A DNA stretch of 64,000 bases from Lentihominibacter butyricus (GCF_025567305.1 NZ_JAOQJP010000008.1:62001-126000); one strand, 5' to 3'. Counted from the first letter of the stretch, positions 17,901 through 24,778 are shown. Notes: generated by a model not told the origin, from the sequence alone. A program made the numbers and translations.

Positions 17901-18593
17901 TTATCAGATTCTGAAATCGAGGTTAAAGAAAAACTTATTCCTGTTCTCAGAACGGATGCTTTTGATATTGATCTGTCTCTGATTGAAGAATCAACATTAA
18001 TGATTATGATCGACTGCGGCTATTTCGAATTCACGACAGAATACTACCTGGCGATTGCAGAGCGTTCTCTGGAGATGGCGGTTGAGTTTATTCTTAATAA
18101 TCAGGAAGATTATATGGAACAGAGAGAAAATATTTCCATGTCTGCTGATCTCCTGGAACGCTTGTTGTTGAACACGCGGTTTTCTCAGCAGTTCAAGAAA
18201 ACTTTGTTTGAAGAATATGCTGAACACTATATGACCGAAAAAGTCGCCCTTGGAATGCATGATTGGGATTTCATGATAACAGTGAGTATTTTTGAAGCTG
18301 CATGGAATTCTGTTGATCCGGAAAACCGCAGTGAGCTGTTATTGGATAATTGTAAAGCATTAGACTCTGATCAGCTCGCGAGGTTCTTTGGCGAACTCGG
18401 TGGTAAATTTAAAGAACTTGCAGATAGAACACGGCTTCACACAGTGACTTTGCCGGCAACTCAAAAGAACAAGGTGTTAGCAGAACATTTACAGGAAATT
18501 GGTTACATTACCAGAATGGAAGAGCATGAGCCTGATAATGGGAATAGATCGGATTTGAAAACTTTAGACTTACGTGTAAGGAGAGCTAGATAA
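15000..18593 (+). CDS. YobI-like membrane-anchored P-loop NTPase, candidate defence effector
   Basis: A 1197-residue protein. The P-loop is GPYGSGKSS at 41-49. Two transmembrane helices lie within the NTPase domain (about 127-151 and 168-195), a KAP-NTPase hallmark. Walker B is RIVFFEDLDRL at 239-249. The remaining 850 residues are helical and repeat-like, probably a sensing or scaffold arm. It resembles YobI-type NTPases, which belong to the KAP/STAND world linked to phage defence. GGGAGGTG lies 7 bp before ATG 15000. The gap from vsr is 65 bp with no clear terminator, so it may be read through from the R-M operon. Function is inferred from fold and company, not from known biochemistry. Confidence 0.8.
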   Translation: MTFSEYRDLTPSDNLENCGEYIKALNWALKNKKIKNIALTGPYGSGKSSIIETFLSENEKTCGKDKSIRKNALKISMATFLDGNSNERIDIGLDEIEPGILKQLFYKVKPEKIPQSRYRKLHKVSRCSVFLRSLSGVVLLCFVCAILFPDMVEKSVEHIRNVLTQPQPVLVYIAVIVVMCIILSIVCTYVYFSIFSKIRVKEIKMPADTVIQTGKDETESIFNKNLDEIMYFFEVTKYRIVFFEDLDRLSDSKIFVHLRELNNLLNNDDAIKKKPIVFVYAVKDDIFSKDDRTKFFDFIIPVIPFINSTNSGEELLKMIHASKSNGINHDVSQSFILDVAPYISDMRILINIYNEFAIYKRTLSVFQDLMLSDEQMLAMIIFKNLYPDIFSAIQNENGIIKDAFHDKQNFILKEKNTLQRKIDNQAELIHNAQEDVIKSIRELKYAMVATFMGEPYLFQAFITSGRGEIQATSVMSDDFDMTELLKKNCTQIRFSDPGMSGKQKYINTDDLDSYIERWQVIKTLENEGKENIKNEIQEFRQRQHDLSGMTLKRILELYSAEEVLSEEVYKNKLLVLLLRRGYIDETYANYINYFKGTSITTDDMNFILSVKNQSPLDFDYKLTRTPNVIDRLQEYEFEEKAVYNFDLTESLLTAGASEKLNILIQQLSDESETSWKFIDEFVDRTKYPELFIQMLTAIWNSMWLYIVTNETLTYDRQIFYLQKMMDVSADFEAQNVNASVSWFFEEHEDILQKLRIYDASKVISIIKCTDVKFNKLSTDGVSHEVLDPVFDGNYYNLNKTMIKIIVAYKCNELVKRLEVKPYSTIVTLGYLPMLEYIHENIVDYVRNNILIQEGDFSDDKKDIVDLITRLNDHGDIQRKLIIKENFCLDSIQDCAGSLVRDDSETWRSAWNTLLEEDKLSVNWENVIAYWNVYELSAELSQYISIHVEKLRTGDVSGINDEFIKAFILSDSEIEVKEKLIPVLRTDAFDIDLSLIEESTLMIMIDCGYFEFTTEYYLAIAERSLEMAVEFILNNQEDYMEQRENISMSADLLERLLLNTRFSQQFKKTLFEEYAEHYMTEKVALGMHDWDFMITVSIFEAAWNSVDPENRSELLLDNCKALDSDQLARFFGELGGKFKELADRTRLHTVTLPATQKNKVLAEHLQEIGYITRMEEHEPDNGNRSDLKTLDLRVRRAR

Positions 18594-18653
18594 GAAAATC
18601 AGGAGTGTGACTGAAATAAAAATGTTCTACCTGCAGCAGGAGAAGAAATAATC

Positions 18654-19634
18654 ATGAAATCAGAACCGAACACGATGAAGCGGAGGTTGCTCCTTGTTCA
18701 GAAACTCCTGTACGAGACCACGGACGAGCAGCACCCGCTCAATACATTTGAAATACTGGACTACCTGCAGGAGCAGGGGATCGTCACTAACAGGAAGACG
18801 TTAAAAGGCGACATCGACCTGATGGTGGAGTGCGGCATGGATATCATAACCGTGCAGAGCAAACCCAACAGGTACTTCTGGGGGGCCAGAAGCTTTGAAC
18901 AGGCGGAGCTGAAACTGCTGATCGATGCGGTGTCCTCTTCCAGATTCATCACGCTGAAAAAGAGCAAAGACCTTTGCAGGAAGATCATGGCACTTTCCAG
19001 TACCAGCGGAAAGAAGGAACTGCAGCGTAATATATACGCGACGAACCGTATCAAGTCTAAGAATGAGAGCCTGCTTTACATTGTCGATACGGTCAATGAA
19101 GCGATCATCCGGAAGAAACAGATCACTTTTCAGTACACGGAATATGCTCCGGATAAAAAGAAGATCCTCCGAAATGACGGCGAGATCTATACGTTGAGTC
19201 CGTATGCGCTTTTCTGGAATGAGGATTTCTACTATGTCGTGGGGCATTCGGAGAAGCACGATAATATTTCGTCTTTCCGTGCGGACCGTATCTGCCATAT
19301 CGGGCTTTCTGAGGAAAATGCTGCAAAGAAGCCTGCGGGCTTCGATCTTGACCGGTATTCCCGCCAGATCTTTGAGATGTACGATGGAGATACGGTAAGA
19401 GTCAAGCTGGAGTGCAGGAATGAGCTTATGAAATACGTGATCGACCGGTTCGGGGAGACCGTGGAGACGGAGATCGCGACCGAAACGACGTTCTACGCAT
19501 ATCCCGAAGTGGCTCTCAGCCCGAACTTCTATAGCTGGCTGTTCAAGTTCGCAGGTGAGATCCAGCTACTGTCTCCGGAAAAGGCGAGGGAAGAATACAT
19601 AAGGAAAGCGGAAAGTGTTTTGCGGGAGTTTTGA
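18654..19634 (+). CDS. WYL-domain transcriptional regulator
   Basis: A 326-residue protein: an N-terminal winged HTH (about 8-70; NTFEILDYLQEQGIVTNRKT), a WYL domain in the middle (about 145-220; ITFQYTEYAP, then LSPYALFWNEDFYYVVGH) and a WCX-like C-terminus. WYL proteins sense ligands such as nucleic-acid fragments and often control defence genes. Base composition returns to that of the ICE backbone, unlike the AT-rich genes before it. It could control the NTPase gene or be the ordinary next gene of the element; the sequence does not decide. Confidence 0.88.
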   Translation: MKSEPNTMKRRLLLVQKLLYETTDEQHPLNTFEILDYLQEQGIVTNRKTLKGDIDLMVECGMDIITVQSKPNRYFWGARSFEQAELKLLIDAVSSSRFITLKKSKDLCRKIMALSSTSGKKELQRNIYATNRIKSKNESLLYIVDTVNEAIIRKKQITFQYTEYAPDKKKILRNDGEIYTLSPYALFWNEDFYYVVGHSEKHDNISSFRADRICHIGLSEENAAKKPAGFDLDRYSRQIFEMYDGDTVRVKLECRNELMKYVIDRFGETVETEIATETTFYAYPEVALSPNFYSWLFKFAGEIQLLSPEKAREEYIRKAESVLREF

Positions 19635-19663
19635 GTTTCGGGGTTGAGTCCTGGACGATCGAT

Positions 19664-19710
19664 GCTCATATTTAGATGAGCAGATTGTGAACACATGCGT
19701 TCACAATCTG
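19664..19710. repeat. Two adjacent inverted repeats after the WYL gene
   Basis: GCTCAT (19664-19669) with ATGAGC (19676-19681), directly followed by an 11-bp perfect inverted repeat CAGATTGTGAA (19681-19691) with TTCACAATCTG (19700-19710). No T run follows. They could be operator sites or the end of a small mobile unit. Confidence 0.7.
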
Positions 19711-19727
19711 AATTGGACACATTTTAG

Positions 19728-19859
19728 GGTGATTTTACGCGTGCCGGATATCTGCCGATAAAGGAGCAGGTGAAAGCAGAGATAGAAAGGCAGAAAGAAA
19801 TATTTTATATGCAGCATCCTGCATTGTCTGAAAAAGATAAAGAAGATAGGGAAGAATAG
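19728..19859 (+). pseudogene. Remnant reading frame lacking its 5' part
   Basis: After an in-frame TAG at 19725, 43 codons run to TAG 19857-19859 with no start codon before an internal Met. The peptide (GDFTRAGYLPIKEQ onward, very charged) reads like the C-terminus of a real protein. I do not recognise the family. It suggests deletion or insertion at this junction between the WYL gene and AbiE. Confidence 0.4.
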
Positions 19860-19900
19860 TATAGTGTTTAATACAATTCAGCTGTATTCATACAAACGCG

Positions 19901-19949
19901 ATTGACTTTTATGCTCTTAAATATTATAATAAAGGGCATAAAAGTCAAT
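19901..19949 (+). promoter_or_regulatory. AbiE promoter embedded in a 14-bp inverted repeat
   Basis: TTGACT (19902-19907), a 17-bp spacer and TATAAT (19925-19930). Arms ATTGACTTTTATGC (19901-19914) and its exact complement (19936-19949) bracket the promoter, covering the -35 box and the start-point region. This is a strong candidate operator for AbiEi. Confidence 0.92.
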
Positions 19950-19973
19950 TTTCTATTTAAAGAAGGTGGTAGG

Positions 19974-20567
19974 ATGAATGTTTCGGATAAAATAATAGAG
20001 CTGGCAAAAGAAAACAATGGCATTATTACAACAGCGGTTCTTTCTGAAAATGGAATATTACGCGGGAACTTAAAAAAGCTTGTTGATGATAGCAGGCTGG
20101 AAAAAACTGCAAGAGGAGTATATATTTTGCCAGAAATATGGGAAGATGAATTTGTCAATCTGCAGGCGAGATTTAAAAAAGGTATTTTTTCCAATGAGAC
20201 AGCACTTTTTTTATGGGATTTGACAGATCGAACACCGAATAAGTATGATATGACATTTCCAAATAATTATAATTTAACTAATGCAAGGACCGCAGGAGTA
20301 AACTGCTCCAGAGTGAAGCGGGAGTGGTATCTCGAGGGAAAAACTCAAACTGAATCTCCGGGTGGGAATAAAATAGCAGCATATAATATGGAGCGAACCT
20401 TATGTGATATTTTGCGTAAAAGAGGGGGAACAGATACGGGTATTATTACAGAGGCGTTCAAACGGTATGTAGCTAGAAAAGATAAGAACATCCCGCTTTT
20501 GTCAGAGTATGCGAAGAAATTTCATATTGAAGAAAAAGTAAGAGTTTATCTGGAGGTGCTGCTATGA
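19974..20567 (+). CDS. abiEi: AbiEi-family antitoxin / transcriptional repressor
   Basis: A 197-residue protein with an N-terminal winged HTH (KIIELAKENNGIITTAVLSE, then RGVYILPE) and the AbiEi C-terminal domain (FSNETALFLWDLTDRTP). In type IV AbiE systems it represses its own operon and counters the AbiEii toxin without needing stable contact with it. ATG 19974 follows GAAGGTGGTAGG; open frame further upstream runs through the promoter and is not used. It overlaps the toxin gene by 4 bp (ATGA). Confidence 0.93.
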   Translation: MNVSDKIIELAKENNGIITTAVLSENGILRGNLKKLVDDSRLEKTARGVYILPEIWEDEFVNLQARFKKGIFSNETALFLWDLTDRTPNKYDMTFPNNYNLTNARTAGVNCSRVKREWYLEGKTQTESPGGNKIAAYNMERTLCDILRKRGGTDTGIITEAFKRYVARKDKNIPLLSEYAKKFHIEEKVRVYLEVLL

Positions 20568-21406
20568 AAAATGCAATGCAGCTTAAAGCTGTCATTAAGA
20601 ATATATCGAAAGATAAACACATCTCGGCACAACTTGTGATGCAAAACTATATGCTGGAGCGTCTGCTGGAAAGAATCTCCATTTCAAAATATCGTCAGAA
20701 CTTCATATTAAAAGGTGGTTTCCTGATTGCCGCAATGGTAGGTTTAGATACCCGTGCCACTATGGATATGGATGCAACGATTAAAGGCTGGCCTGTTAAT
20801 GAAGAGAGTATTCAGAAGATGTTTTTGGATATCTGTGAAATCGATCTGCATGATGATGTGACTTTTGAACTTAAGAAAATCGGTGAGATCCGTGAGGGCG
20901 ATGAATACACAGGGTATCGTGTTTCGTTGTCAGCGAATTATCCACCAATGGCTGTGCCTTTGAAACTCGATATCACCACAGGCGATAAAATCACGCCAAG
21001 GGAGATAGAATACCGTTTTAAACTGTTACTGGAAGACAGAGAAATTTCTGTTCTTGCATATAACCTGGAAACAGTTATGGCAGAAAAGCTGGAAACTGTT
21101 GTTTCAAGAGGTGATCAGAATACAAGACCGAGAGATTACTATGATATTTATATTCTTGATAAACTGCAGTATAAAAATATTGAAATCGGAGCTTTGAAAG
21201 CGGCACTGGATGCGACATCTGAAAAGCGTGGTTCTAAAAAGCTTTTAAAAGATTATAAGAACATAATTGATGTTGTAAGAAACAGCGACGTGATGATAAA
21301 GCAATGGCAGATTTATCAGAAAGATTTTGAATATGCCGCACATATCAGCTTCACTCAGGTTTGTGAAGCTGTGGTACAGATGATGGATTTGTGTGTTGGA
21401 GATTGA
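20564..21406 (+). CDS. abiEii: AbiEii-family nucleotidyltransferase toxin
   Basis: A 280-residue protein of the DNA polymerase-beta-like nucleotidyltransferase fold. The core GG-x(n)-DMD motif is seen in KGGFLIAAMVGLDTRATMDM followed by DA. Downstream are conserved Lys and Asp residues (ETVMAEKLETVVSRGDQNTR, PRDYYDIY). AbiEii proteins act in abortive infection by blocking growth, in studied members by adding nucleotides to tRNA. It is translationally coupled to abiEi. A terminator follows 74 bp after the stop, closing a two-gene unit. Confidence 0.93.
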   Translation: MKNAMQLKAVIKNISKDKHISAQLVMQNYMLERLLERISISKYRQNFILKGGFLIAAMVGLDTRATMDMDATIKGWPVNEESIQKMFLDICEIDLHDDVTFELKKIGEIREGDEYTGYRVSLSANYPPMAVPLKLDITTGDKITPREIEYRFKLLLEDREISVLAYNLETVMAEKLETVVSRGDQNTRPRDYYDIYILDKLQYKNIEIGALKAALDATSEKRGSKKLLKDYKNIIDVVRNSDVMIKQWQIYQKDFEYAAHISFTQVCEAVVQMMDLCVGD

Positions 21407-21479
21407 GATGAGGAAAGGGGTTTCAGCATAGGTTTACTTTTTCATTTAACCTGTGGTTTGAAAACTTGATTGGTACTAA

Positions 21480-21504
21480 AGAGGCGAAAAACGCCTCTTT
21501 TTAT
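21480..21504 (+). terminator. Terminator of the abiE operon
   Basis: AGAGGCG (21480-21486) and CGCCTCT (21492-21498) around AAAAA, followed by a T-rich run. Confidence 0.9.
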
Positions 21505-21522
21505 TTTGCAGTCATTTCCCTG

Positions 21523-21575
21523 TTGCATAAAAAAGAACATATGTTTATAATACAAATACAGGAACAAAATGTTCC
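21523..21575 (+). promoter_or_regulatory. Promoter of the LexA-like gene with two SOS-box-like sites
   Basis: TTGCAT (21523-21528), a 17-bp spacer and TATAAT (21546-21551). GAACATATGTTT (21535-21546) overlaps the spacer and -10 and is close to the Bacillus SOS consensus GAAC-N4-GTTC. A second site GGAACAAAATGTTCC (21561-21575) lies at the start region but has a 5-bp spacer. Autorepression by the encoded protein is likely. Confidence 0.82.
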
Positions 21576-21593
21576 GGATAGAAAGGAGGCAGC

Positions 21594-22190
21594 ATGAGGT
21601 CAAAGGATCCGGATATAATGAAGAGGATCGTGGACTTTGTGGAGGCGTATCATCTTGATTACAATTCATCGCCGTCGCTCCGGGTGATAGCGGATGGCGT
21701 GGGGATCGGCAGCACGACGGTCTACCGGTATCTGATGGAGATGAATGAACGCGGGATGATATGCTACGACGGAAAGACGATCCGAAATGAGAAGATCGAT
21801 AAATCACAACGCGGGACGATACGGGCAGCGGTCATAGGGCGGATTGCATGCGGGATCCCGAATCTGGCGGAACAGCATGTCGAGGGATATGTGAACCTGC
21901 CGGAGTCACTGTTCGGACAGGGGAACTTCTACATCCTGCGAGCGAGCGGATGTTCCATGACAGAAGCCGGGATCGATGATGGGGACCTGGTGGTGATCCG
22001 GGAACAGAATACTGCAGAGGACGGGCAGATCGTCGTGGCACTGGTGGATGATGAAGCCACATTGAAACGTTTTTTCCATGAAGGTGACAGGATAAGACTC
22101 CACCCGGAGAACCCGCGGATGAAGGATATCTTCGTGACGGACTGCCGGATACAGGGCGTGGCGGTCAAGGTCATACATGACCTGATGTAA
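21594..22190 (+). CDS. LexA/CI-like self-cleaving repressor of the ICE
   Basis: A 198-residue S24-family repressor. The N-terminal HTH covers about 5-65 (PSLRVIADGVGIGSTTVYRY). The cleavage site reads Cys86-Gly87 in RIACGIP, where LexA usually has Ala-Gly. The catalytic dyad is Ser121 (SGCSM) and Lys158 (ATLKRF). DNA damage acting through RecA should trigger self-cleavage and derepression. GAAAGGAGG precedes the ATG. Lying in the recombination end of the element, it is a good candidate for coupling excision or transfer to the SOS response. It may instead serve only the following small genes. Confidence 0.9.
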   Translation: MRSKDPDIMKRIVDFVEAYHLDYNSSPSLRVIADGVGIGSTTVYRYLMEMNERGMICYDGKTIRNEKIDKSQRGTIRAAVIGRIACGIPNLAEQHVEGYVNLPESLFGQGNFYILRASGCSMTEAGIDDGDLVVIREQNTAEDGQIVVALVDDEATLKRFFHEGDRIRLHPENPRMKDIFVTDCRIQGVAVKVIHDLM

Positions 22191-22232
22191 TACGGACAGT
22201 ACAGAGATATTCCGTTCAGAGGAGGGAAGAAA

Positions 22233-22412
22233 TTGGATAGAAAAGATGAAAAATCCTATGCGATGTGTCCGAAATGCGGCACAGAGCTTTTCAAGGCAAG
22301 GACAGCAGACGGTGCAGAAGTATGCTGCAGGAAATGCAAGAGAAAATACGAAGTGAAGCTGCAGACAGGATCCCTTCAGCTCAGGGAGATCACTGCAACG
22401 TACAGCGCATGA
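22233..22412 (+). CDS. Small Com-like zinc-ribbon protein
   Basis: A 59-residue protein starting with TTG behind GGAGGGAAGAAA. It has two CxxC pairs, Cys12-Pro-Lys-Cys15 and Cys32-Arg-Lys-Cys35, which form one zinc ribbon, with TELFKA between them. The layout recalls Com, the small translational activator of phage Mu mom, and related small zinc-finger proteins of mobile elements. No Mom homologue is present. The stop overlaps an ATG (ATGA) that opens a 22-codon frame, hinting at translational coupling. Confidence 0.72.
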   Translation: MDRKDEKSYAMCPKCGTELFKARTADGAEVCCRKCKRKYEVKLQTGSLQLREITATYSA

Positions 22413-22477
22413 ACGTAAGGCTGATGCAGCTGTGGAAACAGACGAGCATGTATCAGAATGAAAATCGAATAAGATGA
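22409..22477 (+). CDS. Possible 22-residue peptide coupled to the zinc-ribbon gene
   Basis: An ATG overlapping the preceding stop opens a frame of 22 codons (MNVRLMQLWKQTSM onward). The only support is the ATGA overlap. It may be a leader or a chance frame. Confidence 0.2.
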   Translation: MNVRLMQLWKQTSMYQNENRIR

Positions 22478-22574
22478 GGATACCACGGGAGTGTCATATT
22501 CGGGAGTCGCCGTCAGAGACACCGGATGGTATTCGGGAGTTTGCAGAGACTGGATTTGAGAATCGTCATCAGGA

Positions 22575-22630
22575 GCCTGGCAGAACATTAGTGATCCTTT
22601 AACAGGATGATGTTTTGCCGGGCTTTTTTT
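22575..22630 (+). terminator. Long nested hairpin terminator after the LexA/zinc-ribbon unit
   Basis: GCCTGGCAGAACAT (22575-22588) pairs with ATGTTTTGCCGGGC (22610-22623), with two G-U pairs. Inside it ATCCT pairs with AGGAT around TTAAC. Seven T follow. The remaining bases of 22478-22771 show no gene that I can support. Confidence 0.8.
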
Positions 22631-22771
22631 GTACTCTTTTTCAGCTCTTTACCGGATCACTGATGTGAGCCAGCACCGGTAAGGAGCTTTTTCATGAAGA
22701 GGATCAGAGGACCGTGACCAGCGGATTTTGAAGAAGTCATATCACTACATTCAGAATTCGGAGGTTACAGA

Positions 22772-23188
22772 ATGAAAATCACATATAGATTCATCAATGG
22801 AGATATCGTGGAGATCGAAGCGGATCAGGAGATCGGAGAAGTGATCCTGGAACTCGAACGGCAGGAAAGATGCAATGATCATACGGAAACAAGGAGACAC
22901 AGCAGGCTGGACTGTAATGATGACAAGAGCAGCTGGCAGATCGATGAGCGGGCACTGGAGGAAGGAGCAGAGTGCCTCATCAGATGTGGTGGCAGGACAT
23001 TCTGTCACGGAGACAGAAGGCTGAAGGATGCCGCATCGAAACTGACAAACAGGCAGAAAGAACTTCTCACGGAGCATATCATCGGAGGCGTTTCTGTGGA
23101 AGAATATGCGAAAAAACGAGGCCTCACAGAGCGTGCTGTATGGAGCCTGAAAAAAAGGACTTTGAAAAATTTAAAGAATAATTTGTAG
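22772..23188 (+). CDS. Sigma-70 region 4-like HTH protein of the ICE
   Basis: A 138-residue protein. The C-terminal 50 residues form a sigma region 4-type HTH (LTNRQKELLTEHIIGGVSVE, then AKKRGLTERAVWSLKKR). The N-terminal part (MKITYRFINGDIVEIEADQE) is beta-like. Such small sigma-like proteins are standard in the integrase-proximal region of Tn916/Tn1549-type elements, where they regulate element genes. It is too short to be a full sigma factor with region 2. GGAGGTTACAG precedes the ATG. Confidence 0.75.
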   Translation: MKITYRFINGDIVEIEADQEIGEVILELERQERCNDHTETRRHSRLDCNDDKSSWQIDERALEEGAECLIRCGGRTFCHGDRRLKDAASKLTNRQKELLTEHIIGGVSVEEYAKKRGLTERAVWSLKKRTLKNLKNNL

Positions 23189-23214
23189 GAAATGTTCAGT
23201 TTTCGGACTTTTCG

Positions 23215-23540
23215 TGGACCTTATATGAGAGGAGAAATTCCCTCTTGAGTATGAAAGTGGATACACATTCATTCGGGTACCTTACTGACCGGTGCGAGCA
23301 TGGATACGATGCGCCAGGACCCCCGCAGGGGCGAGCGGAAATGTCTTCGTCTGAAATGCAGGACAGCAACCTGCAGATGCAATGACCTCCGGCAGGGATA
23401 ATGATACTCCCGTCCAGTCACAGTCCGAGCGGCCACGGCCGCCGCAGGCAATGAGGGCGGCTCTGTGAAAACCACAGAGGGGGCAGATCCCCGTGAGACG
23501 GTGTTCGCTGACCGTCGCCTGAATGTTTCCCGATGATCCC
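23215..23540 (+). ncRNA. Hairpin-rich non-coding stretch, candidate structured RNA or leader
   Basis: No supported gene lies between 23189 and 23682. GC content is much higher than nearby. Short perfect stems follow one another: AGAGG/CCTCT (23228-23245), CCCC/GGGG (23321-23331), TGCAGG/CCTGCA (23357-23375), GCGGC/GCCGC (23429-23442), CTCTGTG/CACAGAG (23461-23479), GGGG/CCCC (23480-23492) and GACGGT/ACCGTC (23497-23516). This density suggests a folded RNA, perhaps the leader of the next gene. I match it to no known RNA family. Confidence 0.45.
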
Positions 23541-23682
23541 GGGGTGTCGTGGACAAATGCAGGATCCAGAAATGATAGTAAACGGTGCTGCCGTCAGGGT
23601 CTCTGCCGGTGCACCGTTCTACATGGAGTTCTGCACGGGATATCAGAGAAAATCTGTGTGTTCACGGAAAGTGAGGAGAATG

Positions 23683-23985
23683 ATGAACAATGAGTACGAT
23701 CAGGCTTATGAAGATTATGGAAGGATGATCGATAACCTTTTAGCTGCGTCTGATGTAAAAAAGGCTTTTCTTACAAAGGGAAGCCGGAGATGGACCGGAA
23801 AGGTGAGCGATGAGTTCCTTCGAGAAGGATTGTCACATCTGACGGACAGACAGCTCAGGATCATCGAGATGATCCTGTTTGAAAACAGATGTGTCGAGGA
23901 CGTGTGCAGGAGCATGGATCTGATGATGTCGGATTTTAGAAGCGAACTTCAGGAAATGAGAAGGACACTTATTAGGTACATATAG
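23683..23985 (+). CDS. Small sigma-like HTH protein of unknown role
   Basis: About 100 residues. The C-terminal half (LREGLSHLTDRQLRIIEMIL, then RCVEDVCRSMDLMMSDFRSE) reads like a degenerate sigma region 4 helix-turn-helix. The start is ATG 23680 or 23683 behind GTGAGGAG; the frame is open back to 23533, but that part looks non-coding and falls in the hairpin-rich stretch. It ends 12 bp before the PemK-type toxin gene and could be its regulator or partner. That is only a positional guess. Confidence 0.6.
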   Translation: MNNEYDQAYEDYGRMIDNLLAASDVKKAFLTKGSRRWTGKVSDEFLREGLSHLTDRQLRIIEMILFENRCVEDVCRSMDLMMSDFRSELQEMRRTLIRYI

Positions 23986-23997
23986 AGGAGGCTTGGA

Positions 23998-24390
23998 ATG
24001 ATCGATAAAGACAGAACAGTAAAACGGGGAGATGTATATTATGCGGATCTTTCAGATCGCAAAGGAAGCCTGCAGAAAGGGATAAGACCGGTGGTGATCA
24101 CTCAGTCCGACCACCTGAACAGATCATCCACTACATATATCGGAGCAGCGATAACGAGCATACTGAAAAAGCAGGATGCATCCTATCATGTGGTGCTGCC
24201 GATGATAAAGGGACTTCCGAAAAAGAGTATGGTGCTGGCGGAGCAGAGATGGACATTTGACAGAAGTGAACTGATCGAATACAGATGCACGCTGAATGAA
24301 AATCTAATGAAAAAAGTGAAGCACGCATGTGATTTGGCGGAGAGATCTGATATCCGATACAGACACAGAAGGAAATCTGTATCAAAATAA
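23998..24390 (+). CDS. PemK/MazF-family endoribonuclease toxin
   Basis: A 130-residue protein with the MazF/PemK fold markers: RGDVYYADL at the N-terminus, GIRPVVITQSD, and VLAEQRWTFDRSEL. Members cut mRNA at short sequences and are normally held by a MazE/PemI antitoxin encoded directly before. No such antitoxin is seen; the upstream 100-residue protein is HTH-like but not a recognisable MazE. GAGGCTTGG precedes the start. It may stabilise the ICE, or have become a regulator. Confidence 0.88.
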   Translation: MIDKDRTVKRGDVYYADLSDRKGSLQKGIRPVVITQSDHLNRSSTTYIGAAITSILKKQDASYHVVLPMIKGLPKKSMVLAEQRWTFDRSELIEYRCTLNENLMKKVKHACDLAERSDIRYRHRRKSVSK

Positions 24391-24424
24391 AACAGATCCA
24401 TGCAGGATGGAAGGAGGAACAGAT

Positions 24425-24751
24425 ATGGCATCAAGCCCTGAAATTATAAGAAAACAGCGACAGGCACTGCAGCCTGAAAGAAAGAAAGTGGATGATAAAA
24501 ATGAAAAGATAGACACTTCAAAGATAGAGAAACCTTCCTGCCTTTCCAGTGAGGTGAGATTCTATGGTATCGCGGAGCTGGTGGAGATGCTGGGATGGAG
24601 CAGACATACGGTCCTGAAGCTGTTTGGAGATCCGGAATTCCCTGCAGTGGACTTCGGAAAAAGAAAAGTCGTGGAATCTCACGCACTGATCGAATATTTT
24701 TCCAGAAGGAGAACGAAAAAAGAGGAACGTTACTGGCGCATGAAGGCATAG
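24425..24751 (+). CDS. Excisionase-like HTH protein
   Basis: A 108-residue protein with a charged N-terminus and a MerR/Xis-like winged HTH at about 45-95 (RFYGIAELVEMLGWSRHTVL, then FPAVDFGKRKVV). Its place directly before the integrase supports a recombination directionality factor. The ATG follows GGAAGGAGGAAC by 6 bp. A hairpin lies between it and the integrase, so their expression may be separated. Confidence 0.7.
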   Translation: MASSPEIIRKQRQALQPERKKVDDKNEKIDTSKIEKPSCLSSEVRFYGIAELVEMLGWSRHTVLKLFGDPEFPAVDFGKRKVVESHALIEYFSRRRTKKEERYWRMKA

Positions 24752-24778
24752 TATAGTCAAGTCTGCGAATCGGAAAAT

